Shown: positions 18,144-27,168 of the stretch, in pieces
Numbering within the stretch: position 1 is the stretch's first letter
Layout of the letters: each line of letters begins with the position of its first letter
From: Croceibacterium_B sp035470785
GTDB lineage: Bacteria > Pseudomonadota > Alphaproteobacteria > Sphingomonadales > Sphingomonadaceae
Direction: 5' to 3'
Assembly (NCBI GenBank): GCA_035470785.1
Contig: DATIQN010000024.1
Location: 8,631-72,630 of the forward strand
DNA: 64,000 nt
Program-made: the position numbers and the translations under genes
The notes under the pieces: model-generated
Database searches by the model: none
Told to the model about the DNA's origin: nothing
Seen by the model: the letters and a program-made list of their open reading frames with translations, nothing else

Positions 18144-18746
18144 ATGAGTTCAGAGAAACCGACATCAATCCGTCAAGAGTACAAGGATCAAACGCGGGAG
18201 CGCATTCTCGATGCCGCGGTCGCTTTGATCGAGGAGGCTGGCGAGACCCCGCTGACGATGTCGGGAGTTGCGGAGCGAGCGGGAATCACCGACCGAACGG
18301 TCTACCGCCACTTTGAGACACGCGAAGCGCTGGTCCGCGCAACGTGGAGCCGGATGCAGCAGCGCGTTGCGTCGCAAGGTTTCCCGCGGACGGCAGAAGC
18401 GATGATCGAGTCTCCGACGCGCTTGTTCCCGCGCTTCGACGCCGCACGCGAGCTAGTCCGGGCTTCGCTCTACAGCCCGGCGGGTCTCGATATGCGCATG
18501 AGCTCCAACCAAGAGAGGCAGGAAGCGATGGTTGCGGCTGTTCGCGACGCGTTTCCGGACGCGGATGAGCAGTGGCTGCGCCGTCGCGCGGCAGTCTCGC
18601 AGTTGATCAACAGCGCCTACGCCTGGGAGGTCCTGCGCCAATATTGGGGAATAGAAGGAAAAGAGGCCGGAAAGGCCGCGGCGGAAGCGCTGGCCGTTTT
18701 GCTTGGCAAGCATGCCGCCGAACAGGAATCAGGAAACGGAGGATAA
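18144..18746 (+). CDS. TetR family transcriptional regulator
   Basis: 200 residues. Residues about 15-60 are a TetR-type helix-turn-helix (RERILDAAVALIEEAG, then MSGVAERAGITDRTVYRHF). The C-terminal part (60-200) is a ligand-binding helical domain of unknown ligand. The ATG at 18144 is preferred over one at 18108 because it gives the normal short N-terminus. The small gene 5 bases downstream is its most likely co-transcribed target. No clear operator palindrome was found upstream. Confidence 0.9.
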   Translation: MSSEKPTSIRQEYKDQTRERILDAAVALIEEAGETPLTMSGVAERAGITDRTVYRHFETREALVRATWSRMQQRVASQGFPRTAEAMIESPTRLFPRFDAARELVRASLYSPAGLDMRMSSNQERQEAMVAAVRDAFPDADEQWLRRRAAVSQLINSAYAWEVLRQYWGIEGKEAGKAAAEALAVLLGKHAAEQESGNGG

Positions 18747-18751
18747 AAGAC

Positions 18752-19219
18752 ATGCGATTGATTCATGCGTCGATACCCGCTGACGACCCCCGCCAGGTTG
18801 CCAAGGTACTCGCGGAGATAATGCAGGGAGAAGCCTTGCCTTTCCCCCCAGGCGGACCCGACGGCCGCATGGCCTGGTCGGGGGACGGCACGGTCTCCCT
18901 TGAAATCGTTCGGCGCGGGCACGTGATCCATCGCGGTCCCGACGAAGGCGAATGGCGTGCTGCCGCGCATCCGCAACGCCTCTCGGAAGTGCATCTCGCC
19001 ATCGCCGTAGACCGGTCCGCTGCGGAAATTGCCGCAATCGCGGAGCGGGCAGGCTGGCCGGCGCGGATTTGCTCGCGCGGTGAGGGGCTGTTCGAGCTCG
19101 TCGAGGTCTGGGTCGAAGGTGCGTTCATGCTCGAGATGTTCGACCCCAAGCAGGCTGCGCATTACAATCGGACCATCACCGTCGACAATCTCAAGAAGTA
19201 TCTGGCCGAGGCAGCGTAG
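18752..19219 (+). CDS. Small VOC-like protein in operon with TetR regulator
   Basis: 155 residues with a good ribosome site (GGAGGAT) before the ATG. The opening MRLIHASIPADDPRQVA, the middle LSEVHLAIAVDRSAAEI and the closing ELVEVWVEGAFMLEMFD follow the two-half layout of the VOC fold, with histidine and glutamate at plausible metal positions. The assignment is by pattern only and weak. It follows the TetR gene by 5 bases, so both are probably expressed together. Confidence 0.62.
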   Translation: MRLIHASIPADDPRQVAKVLAEIMQGEALPFPPGGPDGRMAWSGDGTVSLEIVRRGHVIHRGPDEGEWRAAAHPQRLSEVHLAIAVDRSAAEIAAIAERAGWPARICSRGEGLFELVEVWVEGAFMLEMFDPKQAAHYNRTITVDNLKKYLAEAA

Positions 19220-19578
19220 GGATTTGATCAGAGAGGAGGCTGGAGAACCGACCCGGCCAGTCGACGGCGTAGCGCGATCGCCATGGTTTAGCTCACGAGC
19301 CCCATAGCTTTGAGGTTGGCCTCACCTTTCTGGTAGTGATCCGTTCGCACCGCATGAGAGTCCCCGGGGCAAATTAGCTTTCCTACATCGGCTTCGCCTG
19401 CCAGCGTGCCGGACTGTTTGCACGAGTAGGATTCGCCAATGCCCGACCGCGGTTTTTCCGCCGAATCACGAAAAGTGTCACCCTCGGATTCGGGGTTACT
19501 TCCTCGTATCTTCAAATGTTTAGGCGAATCTCTTCATAGTGAAAGGTTGTCATTTGTGTCACCCTGTGGCGCGAGACC
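19220..19578. other. 359-base stretch without an assigned gene
   Basis: This is the only gap over 300 bases in the window. It contains a 75-residue open frame on the minus strand (19288-19515) that matches nothing I recognise and includes two cysteines, and a direct repeat GTGTCACCCT at 19475-19484 and 19556-19565. The base composition around 19460-19560 is lower in GC than the neighbours. It could be a decayed mobile element or regulatory DNA for the QueE gene; I see no tRNA or clear hairpin terminator here. Confidence 0.4.
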
Positions 19579-20316
19579 ATGCCGTTAGTCATCGCCACCA
19601 CGATCCCCGGCGAACCCGAGATTTTCGCATCGCTGCAGGGCGAAGGGCCGTCGCAGGGCAAGCCATGCGCATTCGTGCGGTTGTCGCGCTGCAACCTTGC
19701 GTGCGTGTGGTGCGACACCGCCTACACCTGGCTCTTTGAGGGCGACAATCGCCCGCACCGGTCGGATCAGACTTACGAGCGCAAGGCCAACCAGGTGACG
19801 CTCACCGAAGAGGAGGTCGCCGCGCGCATCGTGGCGCTCGGCCAGCCGCGTCTCGTAGTCACCGGGGGCGAGCCGCTGCTGCAGGCACCTGCCCTCGCCC
19901 GGATGCTGGCTCTGCTGCCGCGCGAGATTGCCATCGAATTTGAGACCAACGGCACGGTCGCTCCTCCGGAAGCGCTCGACCGCCAAGTCGACCAGTACAA
20001 CGTCAGCCCCAAGCTCGCCCATTCGGGTAACCCGGCGGAACTGGCGCTGGTGCCCGAGCGTCTGGCCCACTGGGCTGGCGAACCCCGCGCGGCCTTCAAG
20101 TTCGTGATCGCGGAGCCCGACGACCTGGCCGAAGTGCTTGCCCTCGCCGAGCGCTTCGCGATCTCGCGCGAGCGCGTCTGGCTGATGGCCGAAGGCACCG
20201 ACGCCGCGACGCTCCATGCGCGCGAGGCGTGGCTTGCACAGCTTTGCCTCGACAACCGATTGACTCTGTCCAAGAGACTGCAAATCGAACTTTACGGGGA
20301 TACCAGGGGTACTTGA
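19579..20316 (+). CDS. queE: 7-carboxy-7-deazaguanine synthase (QueE), radical SAM
   Basis: 245 residues. The radical-SAM cluster motif is CX3CX2C in SRCNLACVWCDTAYTW, preceded by the family-typical SLQGEGPSQGKPCAFVRL. The GGEPLL stretch is the SAM-binding GGE motif. QueE rearranges carboxytetrahydropterin to CDG in the pathway to queuosine and other 7-deazapurines. Other queuosine genes are not in the window. Its stop overlaps the start of the MATE gene by one base. Confidence 0.88.
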   Translation: MPLVIATTIPGEPEIFASLQGEGPSQGKPCAFVRLSRCNLACVWCDTAYTWLFEGDNRPHRSDQTYERKANQVTLTEEEVAARIVALGQPRLVVTGGEPLLQAPALARMLALLPREIAIEFETNGTVAPPEALDRQVDQYNVSPKLAHSGNPAELALVPERLAHWAGEPRAAFKFVIAEPDDLAEVLALAERFAISRERVWLMAEGTDAATLHAREAWLAQLCLDNRLTLSKRLQIELYGDTRGT

Positions 20317-21770
20317 TGGCATCGCGAGGACCAGCAATGCGCGGCGACCTGACCGAAGGTCCGATCATGCGCACGCTGATCATGTTCAGCGTGCCGACCC
20401 TGATGAGCAACATCCTCCAGTCGCTCTCCGGCACGGTCAACTCGATCTGGGTCGGCCGGCTGATCGGCGAGGATGCGCTCGCCGCGACCGCCAACGCCAA
20501 CATCATCATGTTCCTCGTCGCCAGCGCGGCGTTCGGCTTCGGCATGGCCGGCACGGTCAAGATCGGCCAGCGCTACGGCGCGCGCGACATCGACGGCGCG
20601 CGGCGCACGTTCGGATCCTCGGTCGGCTTCGCTGGTCTGATCATGGTCGCGATCGCGCTGATAGGCTGGCTGGCCGCCCCGGCGCTGCTGACGGTGCTGC
20701 ACACCCCTGGCAACGCATATGGCCTGGCACTGACCTACATCCGCCTGATGTTCGTCTCGCTTCCCTTCATGATGGTCTCGGTGAGTCTGACGATGGGCCT
20801 GCGCGGTACCGGCGACGCGCGCACCCCGCTGATCTTCATGGGCGTGACCGTGGCGATCGACACCATCTTCAACCCGATGCTGATCAGCGGCTTCGGCCCG
20901 TTCCCCAAGCTCGGCATCGCCGGCTCGGCGATCTCGACGATCATCGCCAGCCTGGTCTCGTTCGTCGGCATGATCATCTACGTCTATCGCAAGGACCTGC
21001 CGCTGCGGCTGCGCGGGGCGGAGCTCAAGTACCTGCGCCCGGTGCGCGAGGAGCTCAACTTCATCGTCCTCAAGGGAATCCCGATGGGCGCGCAGATGCT
21101 TGTGATGAGCGCTGCCGGGATCATCATCGTCGGGCTGGTCAACCGCGAAGGCCTGATGATTACCGCCGCCTACGGCGCAGCCATGCAACTGTTCACCTAC
21201 ATCCAGATGCCGGCGATGGCGATCGGCGGCGCGGTCAGCGCGATGGCCGCGCAGTTCATCGGCGCGAAGAAGTGGGACCGGCTCGACCACGTCACCAACG
21301 CCGGGGTGATGGTCAACTTCCTGATGACCGGGGTGCTCACCGCGATCCTGCTGGTGTTCGACCGCGCAGCGCTCGGCCTGTTCCTCGGCTCGGCCAGCCC
21401 GGCGGTGGAGATCGGCCGGCATATCCAGATGGTGGCGAGTTGGAGCTTCGTCTTCTTCGGGGTGACGATGGTCTATTCGGCGACGATGCGCGCGGGCGGC
21501 GCGGTGATGGTGCCGCTGATCATCATCGCCATCGCGCTCTATCCGGTGCGGCTGGGGTTCTATTTCCTCACCTACCGCTGGTTCGCCCACTCGGCCGATG
21601 CGATCTGGTGGTCGTTCCCGATCTCGGCGTTCGCCGGCCTCGTCCTCGGCTGGTCGTTCTATCGCTTCTCGAACTGGCGCAAGCACGCGATCCCGGAGAC
21701 GAGCGAGGAAGCGCAGGAGCAGTCGCAGGCCGACGGGCAGCCAGCCGGACGGTACGCGCCCAACCTCTAG
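20316..21770 (+). CDS. MATE family efflux transporter
   Basis: 484 residues with about 12 membrane segments and the two-half layout of MATE exporters, including PTLMSNILQSLSGTVNSIWVG in the first half split over helix 1 and SVSLTMGLRGTGDARTP in the middle. It exports cationic or hydrophobic compounds with Na+ or H+ influx. The ATG at 20316 overlaps the QueE stop (TGATG), so translation is coupled; an in-frame ATG at 20337 is the alternative. The C-terminal 30 residues are charged and Gln-rich. Confidence 0.88.
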   Translation: MASRGPAMRGDLTEGPIMRTLIMFSVPTLMSNILQSLSGTVNSIWVGRLIGEDALAATANANIIMFLVASAAFGFGMAGTVKIGQRYGARDIDGARRTFGSSVGFAGLIMVAIALIGWLAAPALLTVLHTPGNAYGLALTYIRLMFVSLPFMMVSVSLTMGLRGTGDARTPLIFMGVTVAIDTIFNPMLISGFGPFPKLGIAGSAISTIIASLVSFVGMIIYVYRKDLPLRLRGAELKYLRPVREELNFIVLKGIPMGAQMLVMSAAGIIIVGLVNREGLMITAAYGAAMQLFTYIQMPAMAIGGAVSAMAAQFIGAKKWDRLDHVTNAGVMVNFLMTGVLTAILLVFDRAALGLFLGSASPAVEIGRHIQMVASWSFVFFGVTMVYSATMRAGGAVMVPLIIIAIALYPVRLGFYFLTYRWFAHSADAIWWSFPISAFAGLVLGWSFYRFSNWRKHAIPETSEEAQEQSQADGQPAGRYAPNL

Positions 21771-21887
21771 GCGACATCAACGGGATTGCTGGCCTCGATT
21801 TAACGATTGTGACAGACGCGACCGACAAAGTGCGATAGTTCCGTGGCTTAGGCGATCAGACCGATAGCCCTCAGTAGAAACACGGAA

Positions 21888-22411
21888 ATGTCGCTGGCCC
21901 TTGAGCTCGACGACCGGCTGAAACGGCTCGACTCGATCGTAGCTTCACAGCCGGACACAAACCACAACACCGAAGCGGCGCTGAGTGAGCTGCTGCTGGC
22001 GGTTGAAGAGACCGTCACGGGCGAACTGCTGGCTTCGGTCCTGCTGCTTTCGCCCGACGGCAAGCGCCTGCTGCGCGGCGCGGCGCCTAGCCTCCGCCGG
22101 CCTACTGCGAGGCGATAGACGGCATCACCTTCGGGCCCAACGTGGGATCGTGCGGCGCGGTGGCCTACCTAGGCCACGCGATCTTCGTGACCGACATCGA
22201 AACGGACCCGCTGTGGAAGGATTTTCGCGCGCTGGCGCTCGCACACAGGTTGCGCGCCTGCTGGTCGACACCGATCCGCGATGCCTCCGATCGCCTGATC
22301 GGAACCTTCGCGGCGTATTACCGCGCCCCGCGTGCCCCGACCGCCGATGAGCACGAAGCAATCCGCCGCATCGGCAGCCGCGCCGCCCACATCATCGCGC
22401 TAGAGCTTTAG
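21888..22411 (+). pseudogene. GAF domain gene broken by a one-base deletion
   Basis: Two adjacent frames encode successive parts of one GAF domain. The first (21888 to about 22094) reads MSLALELDDRLKRLDSI to KRLLRGAAPSL; the second, one base out of frame, continues as PPAYCEAIDGITFGPNVGSC through CWSTPIRDASDRLIGTFAAY to HIIALEL. Adding one C within the CCTCCGCC run at 22091-22096 restores a single protein of about 174 residues with the standard GAF layout. It is either a pseudogene or an assembly error. The 3' end overlaps the convergent PilZ gene by 20 bases. Confidence 0.8.
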
Positions 22412-22823
22412 GCGACGAGCTGTCGGGTAGCCTGTCAGGCAACGTGCCGCGCTTGACCAGCTGAGCGTGCAACGGAGCCGGCTCGGGAATCTGGCGCGGG
22501 CGCAACTGCGGCGCGCGGCGATGGAGCGAGTCGGGCAAGTGGAAGCCCAGATGCTCCATCGAATCGGAGCGCAACGGAACGAGGAACCTGAGCCCGGCGT
22601 GGCCGCGGTGCTGCCAGACGATCTCGGCATCGATCGCCGGCATGCCGCGAAGGCGCAGTCGAAGCATCCAGCCGCTAGGCAGGCCGCCTTCCGGGCAAGC
22701 CATCATGCAGCCGGTGGTCGAGATGTTGCACAACCGCGAAGTCCACGCCCGGTCGGCCATTCGGCAATCGGACTGAAGATCGGTCGGAAAGCGATACGCC
22801 GCTCTCTGTTCGACTTGCCCCAT
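22392..22823 (-). CDS. PilZ domain protein
   Basis: 143 residues with a PilZ domain at about 1-95: an arginine-bearing start (EQRAAYRFPTDL) and the D/NxSxxG-type motif in CNISTTGCMM, both elements of cyclic di-GMP binding, though the first motif is not a full RxxxR. The C-terminal 45 residues are proline- and arginine-rich and look unstructured. Probably a small cyclic di-GMP responder; target unknown. It faces away from the HerA-type ATPase gene's end, 90 bases away. Confidence 0.8.
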   Translation of the reverse strand: MGQVEQRAAYRFPTDLQSDCRMADRAWTSRLCNISTTGCMMACPEGGLPSGWMLRLRLRGMPAIDAEIVWQHRGHAGLRFLVPLRSDSMEHLGFHLPDSLHRRAPQLRPRQIPEPAPLHAQLVKRGTLPDRLPDSSSPKALAR

Positions 22824-22913
22824 GTCTCAGGTCCCTCCTTACCGAACGGGATAAGGGGATTTCCCAAACTGACAGTTAACCTTGAAGTGGCGCGAAATTA
22901 ACCTAACGCCGCT

Positions 22914-24626
22914 CTACTTGCCCTGGCTGCGCCAGCGCTGAACGGTGCGGAACACCGCTTCCTCTTCGCCGCCCTCCGCACGCCACAGCTCTATGAAGCT
23001 CGGGTCTTCGGAAGCGGGCCGCTTGACCTCCTCGAGGTTGTCGAACGACACCCGCATCGGGATCGCCACGCCCTCGCCACAGATGATGCATTCGCGATTG
23101 CGTAGCGCCGGAATTGAATCGAGGAAGCCGCGCGCGCCTTCGGGCATCGCCGCCTTGACGAAGGCCTGGTCGCGGTCGTTGTTGAGGCGCATCGAGATGA
23201 TCGTGCCGCATTGCGATAGCACGCCTTCGGCAAGGTCCGACGGGCGCTGGGTGATGAGGCCGAGCGAAATGCCGTACTTGCGGCCTTCTTTGGCGATGCG
23301 GCTGAGGATGCGGCCGACCGAGCTGCCGTCGGCGTTCTTCTCGTTGGGCACGTAGCGGTGCGCTTCTTCGCAGACCAGCAGGATTGGGCGGGTCTTCTCT
23401 TCGCGGCCCCAGATGGCGAAATCGAACACCATGCGACTGAGCACCGCGACCACTGTGCTGGTGATGTCCGACGGCACGCCCGAGACATCGACGATCGCGA
23501 TCGGCTTGCCTGCGCTTGGCATGCGGAAGATCTTCGCCAGGAACTCGGCCATCGTATCGCCGACGAGCATCCCTGAGAACATGAATTGGTAGCGCGGATC
23601 TATCTTGAGCTCGTCGACCTTGGACTTGATCCGCATGAACGGCGCCGTGCTGGTCGCTTTATCGAGCTTGCCCATCTCGTCCTGGACGATGTTGGTCAGA
23701 TCGGAGAGCAGGTAGGGGATCGGAGAATCGACGGTGATCTTGCCGATCTGCTCGGCCAGGCGGTTCTTGCCGCGGGCCTTGAGCAGACACTTGGCGAGAA
23801 TATCGGAATCCTCTTGCCGGTCGTTGCCCGTGGAAGTGAGGAAGACCTCGCAGTGCTCCTCAAAATTCATCAGCCAGTAGGGCATCTGCAGGTTGCTGAC
23901 ATCGAAGATCATCCCGCTGCTTTTGAACGCCGCCGCGTATTCGCCGTGCGGGTCGATCATCACGATATGGCCCTGCGGCGCGGATTCGCAGATACGGTGC
24001 AAGATCAGCGCGGCGCTGGTCGACTTGCCAGTGCCGGTCGAGCCGAGCAGCGCGAAGTGCTTGCCGAGCATGGCATCGACGTAGAGGCCAGCGCGGATGT
24101 CGGTGGTCGGGTAGACCGTGCCGACCTGGATCGAGCTTCGCCCGTCGGAGGCGTAGATCTGCCGCAAGTCGGCGGTGGTCGCCGGATAGACCATTGCTCC
24201 GGGGATCGGGTAGCGCGTGACGCCGCGGCGGAAGCTGTGGATGCGTCCGGTCAGGCGCTCTTCCTCGCCCTCGCCCATGAAGTCGATGTTGGCGAGGATG
24301 CCGTCGGCGCGGCGGTCCTGCTTCTGGTTGCGCACGTTGGCGAGGAGCCAGCCGTCGTGGGTCTTGATTTTGACCTGGCTGCCGACCTGACCGGTGATCG
24401 CGATCGAGGGATCGGAATCCTTGGCGCATTCTGTCAGCCGCTGCAGATCGAGCGCGATCATCGAGCCCGAGCCGGCGATCTCGAGCACTACGCCGATCGG
24501 GTTCTGCGCGTTGTCGGTAACATCGGCGCTCCGTGCCGCCGTCGGCCGGACGACGTCGACCTTAGCGGCTCCCGGCTCTGCGGCGGGATCGAAGGTCTGA
24601 AACTGCTGCCTCGGCATGTCGGTCAT
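22914..24626 (-). CDS. HerA/DUF87-like ATPase
   Basis: 570 residues. An N-terminal barrel-like region (about 40-180) is followed by a RecA-type ATPase with Walker A GSTGTGKST (about 195-203), Walker B PILLVCEEAH (about 410) and a later arginine-bearing stretch KEGRKYGISLGLITQRPSDL typical of HerA hexameric translocases. HerA enzymes pump DNA with NurA in archaea; bacterial versions like this are often alone, and no nuclease gene is adjacent here. Its exact role, DNA processing or defence, cannot be read from the context. Confidence 0.85.
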   Translation of the reverse strand: MTDMPRQQFQTFDPAAEPGAAKVDVVRPTAARSADVTDNAQNPIGVVLEIAGSGSMIALDLQRLTECAKDSDPSIAITGQVGSQVKIKTHDGWLLANVRNQKQDRRADGILANIDFMGEGEEERLTGRIHSFRRGVTRYPIPGAMVYPATTADLRQIYASDGRSSIQVGTVYPTTDIRAGLYVDAMLGKHFALLGSTGTGKSTSAALILHRICESAPQGHIVMIDPHGEYAAAFKSSGMIFDVSNLQMPYWLMNFEEHCEVFLTSTGNDRQEDSDILAKCLLKARGKNRLAEQIGKITVDSPIPYLLSDLTNIVQDEMGKLDKATSTAPFMRIKSKVDELKIDPRYQFMFSGMLVGDTMAEFLAKIFRMPSAGKPIAIVDVSGVPSDITSTVVAVLSRMVFDFAIWGREEKTRPILLVCEEAHRYVPNEKNADGSSVGRILSRIAKEGRKYGISLGLITQRPSDLAEGVLSQCGTIISMRLNNDRDQAFVKAAMPEGARGFLDSIPALRNRECIICGEGVAIPMRVSFDNLEEVKRPASEDPSFIELWRAEGGEEEAVFRTVQRWRSQGK

Positions 24627-24701
24627 AGGTTGCGCGGTCCTAACGAAAATCGTTGGGCCGCAGCTAACCGCCGCGAGGTTAATATCGGGTCAATCGTGCC
24701 C

Positions 24702-25457
24702 CTAAATGAACTCGAAAAGGCGGTGGGCGAGCCAGCCCATGGCAAGCGACAGCGCCACCGCGAACAGGCCGTAGAAGAACGAATCCTCCTGCGCATAGTC
24801 GGCGACGAGCCGTTCGAAGCCGCGCTTGTGGACCTCCACCTCGGCGCTCGCCGAAGCAACCACCCGGCCATGAGCGATCGCGAAGGTCTCGGCGGTGTAG
24901 CGCCCCGTCTGAACGTTCGAGGGCAGCGCGATGCGCGCCTGGTAAAGCACCTGTTCGCTGATCGTCACCCCCTTGGGGTCCTCGCGATATAGCCCCTCGT
25001 GCCCGCGCAGTTCGACCAGGCCCTTGGTAAAGCGCGCCTGCTCGGCCGGATCGATCGAGCCGATCGGCGACAACTGCAGGTAATCGAGCCCAAGTTCGTA
25101 GATAGCCGCAGTCCGGTCATCGACGATCTCGCTTATCGGCTTCGAGCTGGCAACGGCAAAGTACGACGGCGCGGACCGGAACGCCGTGCTGTCGGCGTTG
25201 ATCCATATGCCGAGGATCTTTTGCTTTTCGCGCAAGCGGATCGGCTGGGTCGGGCCTTTGAGCACGACCACGATGTCGTAATCCCTGCCCGCCCGGCGCC
25301 CGTCGGGTTCGAGAATGGCGCCGAACAACAGCAGCTCGGTGCCGGTGAAGCCTTGCCGCACCTGAACCTCGTGCTGCGAGACCTCGGGCACGAGGATGGG
25401 ATCGCGCGCGCCGACAAGGGCGAAGAAGGCCAGCAAGGCGAGCGCGACCCGCGTCAT
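24702..25457 (-). CDS. TIGR02186 family membrane-anchored protein
   Basis: 251 residues: a signal-like N-terminus, a large periplasmic-type region with LVPEVSQHEVQVRQGFTGTE, and one C-terminal membrane segment (about 228-248). This matches the alphaproteobacterial TIGR02186/PF09608 family, which is found next to TauE-type permeases. Here its start overlaps the TauE stop by 4 bases, the expected pairing. The function is unknown; a role in helping the anion permease is an inference from that pairing. Confidence 0.85.
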   Translation of the reverse strand: MTRVALALLAFFALVGARDPILVPEVSQHEVQVRQGFTGTELLLFGAILEPDGRRAGRDYDIVVVLKGPTQPIRLREKQKILGIWINADSTAFRSAPSYFAVASSKPISEIVDDRTAAIYELGLDYLQLSPIGSIDPAEQARFTKGLVELRGHEGLYREDPKGVTISEQVLYQARIALPSNVQTGRYTAETFAIAHGRVVASASAEVEVHKRGFERLVADYAQEDSFFYGLFAVALSLAMGWLAHRLFEFI

Positions 25458-26365
25458 AGCGAAACCGCCGAGTAGATCTCGCCCGGGCGAACCCCGAGCT
25501 GGAAGGCCATCGCGATTGCTACCACCAGCACGATCGCGGCGAGGATCAGGCGGAGCATCTCGGGCTTAGCGGTCACGGCGATCTTGGCCCCGACTTGTGC
25601 GCCAGTCACCGACCCCAGCAGCAGCAGGCCGGCCAGCACGACGTCGACCGCCCGCGTAGTAAGGGCGTGCATCATCGTGGCCGCCATAGTCGTAAACAGG
25701 ATCTGGAACAGCGAGGTCCCCACCACCACACCGGCACTCATGCCGAGCACGTAGAGCATCGCCGGCACCAGTATGAAGCCGCCGCCGACGCCCATCAGGG
25801 TCGTCAGGATACCGATCACAATGCCCAGAATCAGCGGCGCGAAGGGCGAGATGTACAGGCCCGACCGGTAAAACCGCCAGCGTATGGGCAGGCTGCCGAC
25901 CAAGGGATGATGGCGCCGCTTGGCCGCTCGCTTCGGGCCGCCCTCCTTATGGCGTAGCGCCTGCAGGCTCTCGCGCCCCATCAGCGAACCGATCGTGCCG
26001 AGCAGCACCACATAGAGCAGATTGATCACGGTATCGATCTGGCCGATCGATTGGAGCAAGTTGAACAGGCCCGTCCCGATCAAAGTTCCGACGATACCTC
26101 CCGTGACCAGCACCGCTCCCATCTGGTAATCGACGCCATTGCGCCGGCTGTAGGCGAACAGGCCCGATACGCTGGCGCCGGTCACGGTCGTCGCAGTCGA
26201 AGCCGCCGCGACGGTCGGCGGAATGCCGTAGAAAATGAGCAGCGGCGTCGTCAGGAAGCCGCCGCCCACGCCGAAAATGCCCGATAGCACACCGGTAATT
26301 GCGCCGAGCAGAATGATTACCAGCCCGTTGACCGCGAGGTTCGCGATTGGGAGGTACACGTCCAT
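25454..26365 (-). CDS. TauE/SafE family sulfite/anion exporter
   Basis: 303 residues with the two-repeat TauE/SafE layout, each repeat opening with a glycine-rich segment (GVLSGIFGVGGGFLTTPLL; GILTTLMGVGGGFILVPA). About eight membrane segments. Members move sulfite, sulfoacetate or other organosulfur anions; substrate here is unknown. Paired with the TIGR02186 gene. A second, different TauE gene lies at 62999, beside the sulfate-activation genes. Confidence 0.88.
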   Translation of the reverse strand: MDVYLPIANLAVNGLVIILLGAITGVLSGIFGVGGGFLTTPLLIFYGIPPTVAAASTATTVTGASVSGLFAYSRRNGVDYQMGAVLVTGGIVGTLIGTGLFNLLQSIGQIDTVINLLYVVLLGTIGSLMGRESLQALRHKEGGPKRAAKRRHHPLVGSLPIRWRFYRSGLYISPFAPLILGIVIGILTTLMGVGGGFILVPAMLYVLGMSAGVVVGTSLFQILFTTMAATMMHALTTRAVDVVLAGLLLLGSVTGAQVGAKIAVTAKPEMLRLILAAIVLVVAIAMAFQLGVRPGEIYSAVSL

Positions 26366-26392
26366 GCCGTGGAGTAACCCAAGCGCGCAAGG

Positions 26393-27098
26393 TTATGAAG
26401 GCGGTCCGGCCCAGAAACCCGCCGAAAACGTCAGTGCCGTCCCGCTTTTCAGCTGAGCGTCGCCGGCGACCCGCCAGCGGTAATCTATCGCGACGCGCGA
26501 CGCCGCCTCACCCAGACGAAACCTTACCGTCGTGCTCGGGCCGATATCGAGTCGCGCCGCGTGCTTCCGCGCCCCACCCCAGACGCTCCCGACCGCGCTA
26601 ATCTCGGTGTCGTCGCCCAGACGCGCGACGTGCGAATCGATGCGCGCCTGGCCATCGGCGAAGGCCGTGGCAATGCGGCCGCCGACGTAGCCAGCCGCTG
26701 CATATGCCTCCGCGCGCAAGCCGAGCGGCAAGGTCGCCGGTGGTAGCTCGGTGACGACAAATCCGGCCGGGCGAACTTCCGTCCGGCCGGACCCTGGCTG
26801 ACCCGCAGTTCGCCGGCGACGCTCAGCGACACGCCGCCAAACGGCCGTGCGGCGAGGCCGGCCGCGACTTCGGTTTCCTGTGGGCTGACGAGAGCGGGGG
26901 TGGCACGCACGTAGGCGGAAGGCCGATGGGGGCTCGATGGCGCCAGGCGATAGCGCTGGAGCGCGCCAGCCTGGCTGCGGCCGTACGAAGGTTCGCCAGG
27001 TCAGCGGACCGCTCGAATCATTGCGCAGCAGCTGCCAGGTATCTCCCGACCAGCGCGCGCCGACAGGTTCGCAGCGGCGTCCATGCCCCCAACGTCAT
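26393..27098 (-). pseudogene. Envelope-type hypothetical gene with three frameshifts
   Basis: Reading the minus strand from the ATG at 27098, four frame segments join into one plausible protein: MTLGAWTPLRT, then VGARWSGDTWQLLRNDSSG, then GEPSYGRSQAGALQRYRL to PAGRKFARP, then GFVVTELPPATLPLGLRAEA to the end FSAGFWAGPPS. The shifts lie near 27065 (+1), 26998 (+1) and 26766 (-1). Removing them gives about 235 residues with alternating hydrophobic strands, like a beta-barrel-type envelope protein. No named family is claimed. Either a decayed gene or a poorly assembled stretch. Confidence 0.68.
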
Positions 27099-27168
27099 TC
27101 GACTGCGCCCCTAACTTAACGTACGTGACGCTACTTATTTCAAACCAAAAGGCAATGCTGTGAATGTG

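Noticed and set aside
22914..24626. A HerA-NurA type anti-phage or DNA-repair system
   Set aside because: The ATPase is present but no nuclease, SIR2 or DUF4297-type partner gene is next to it; the neighbours are PilZ and TIGR02186, so a defence system is not supported.
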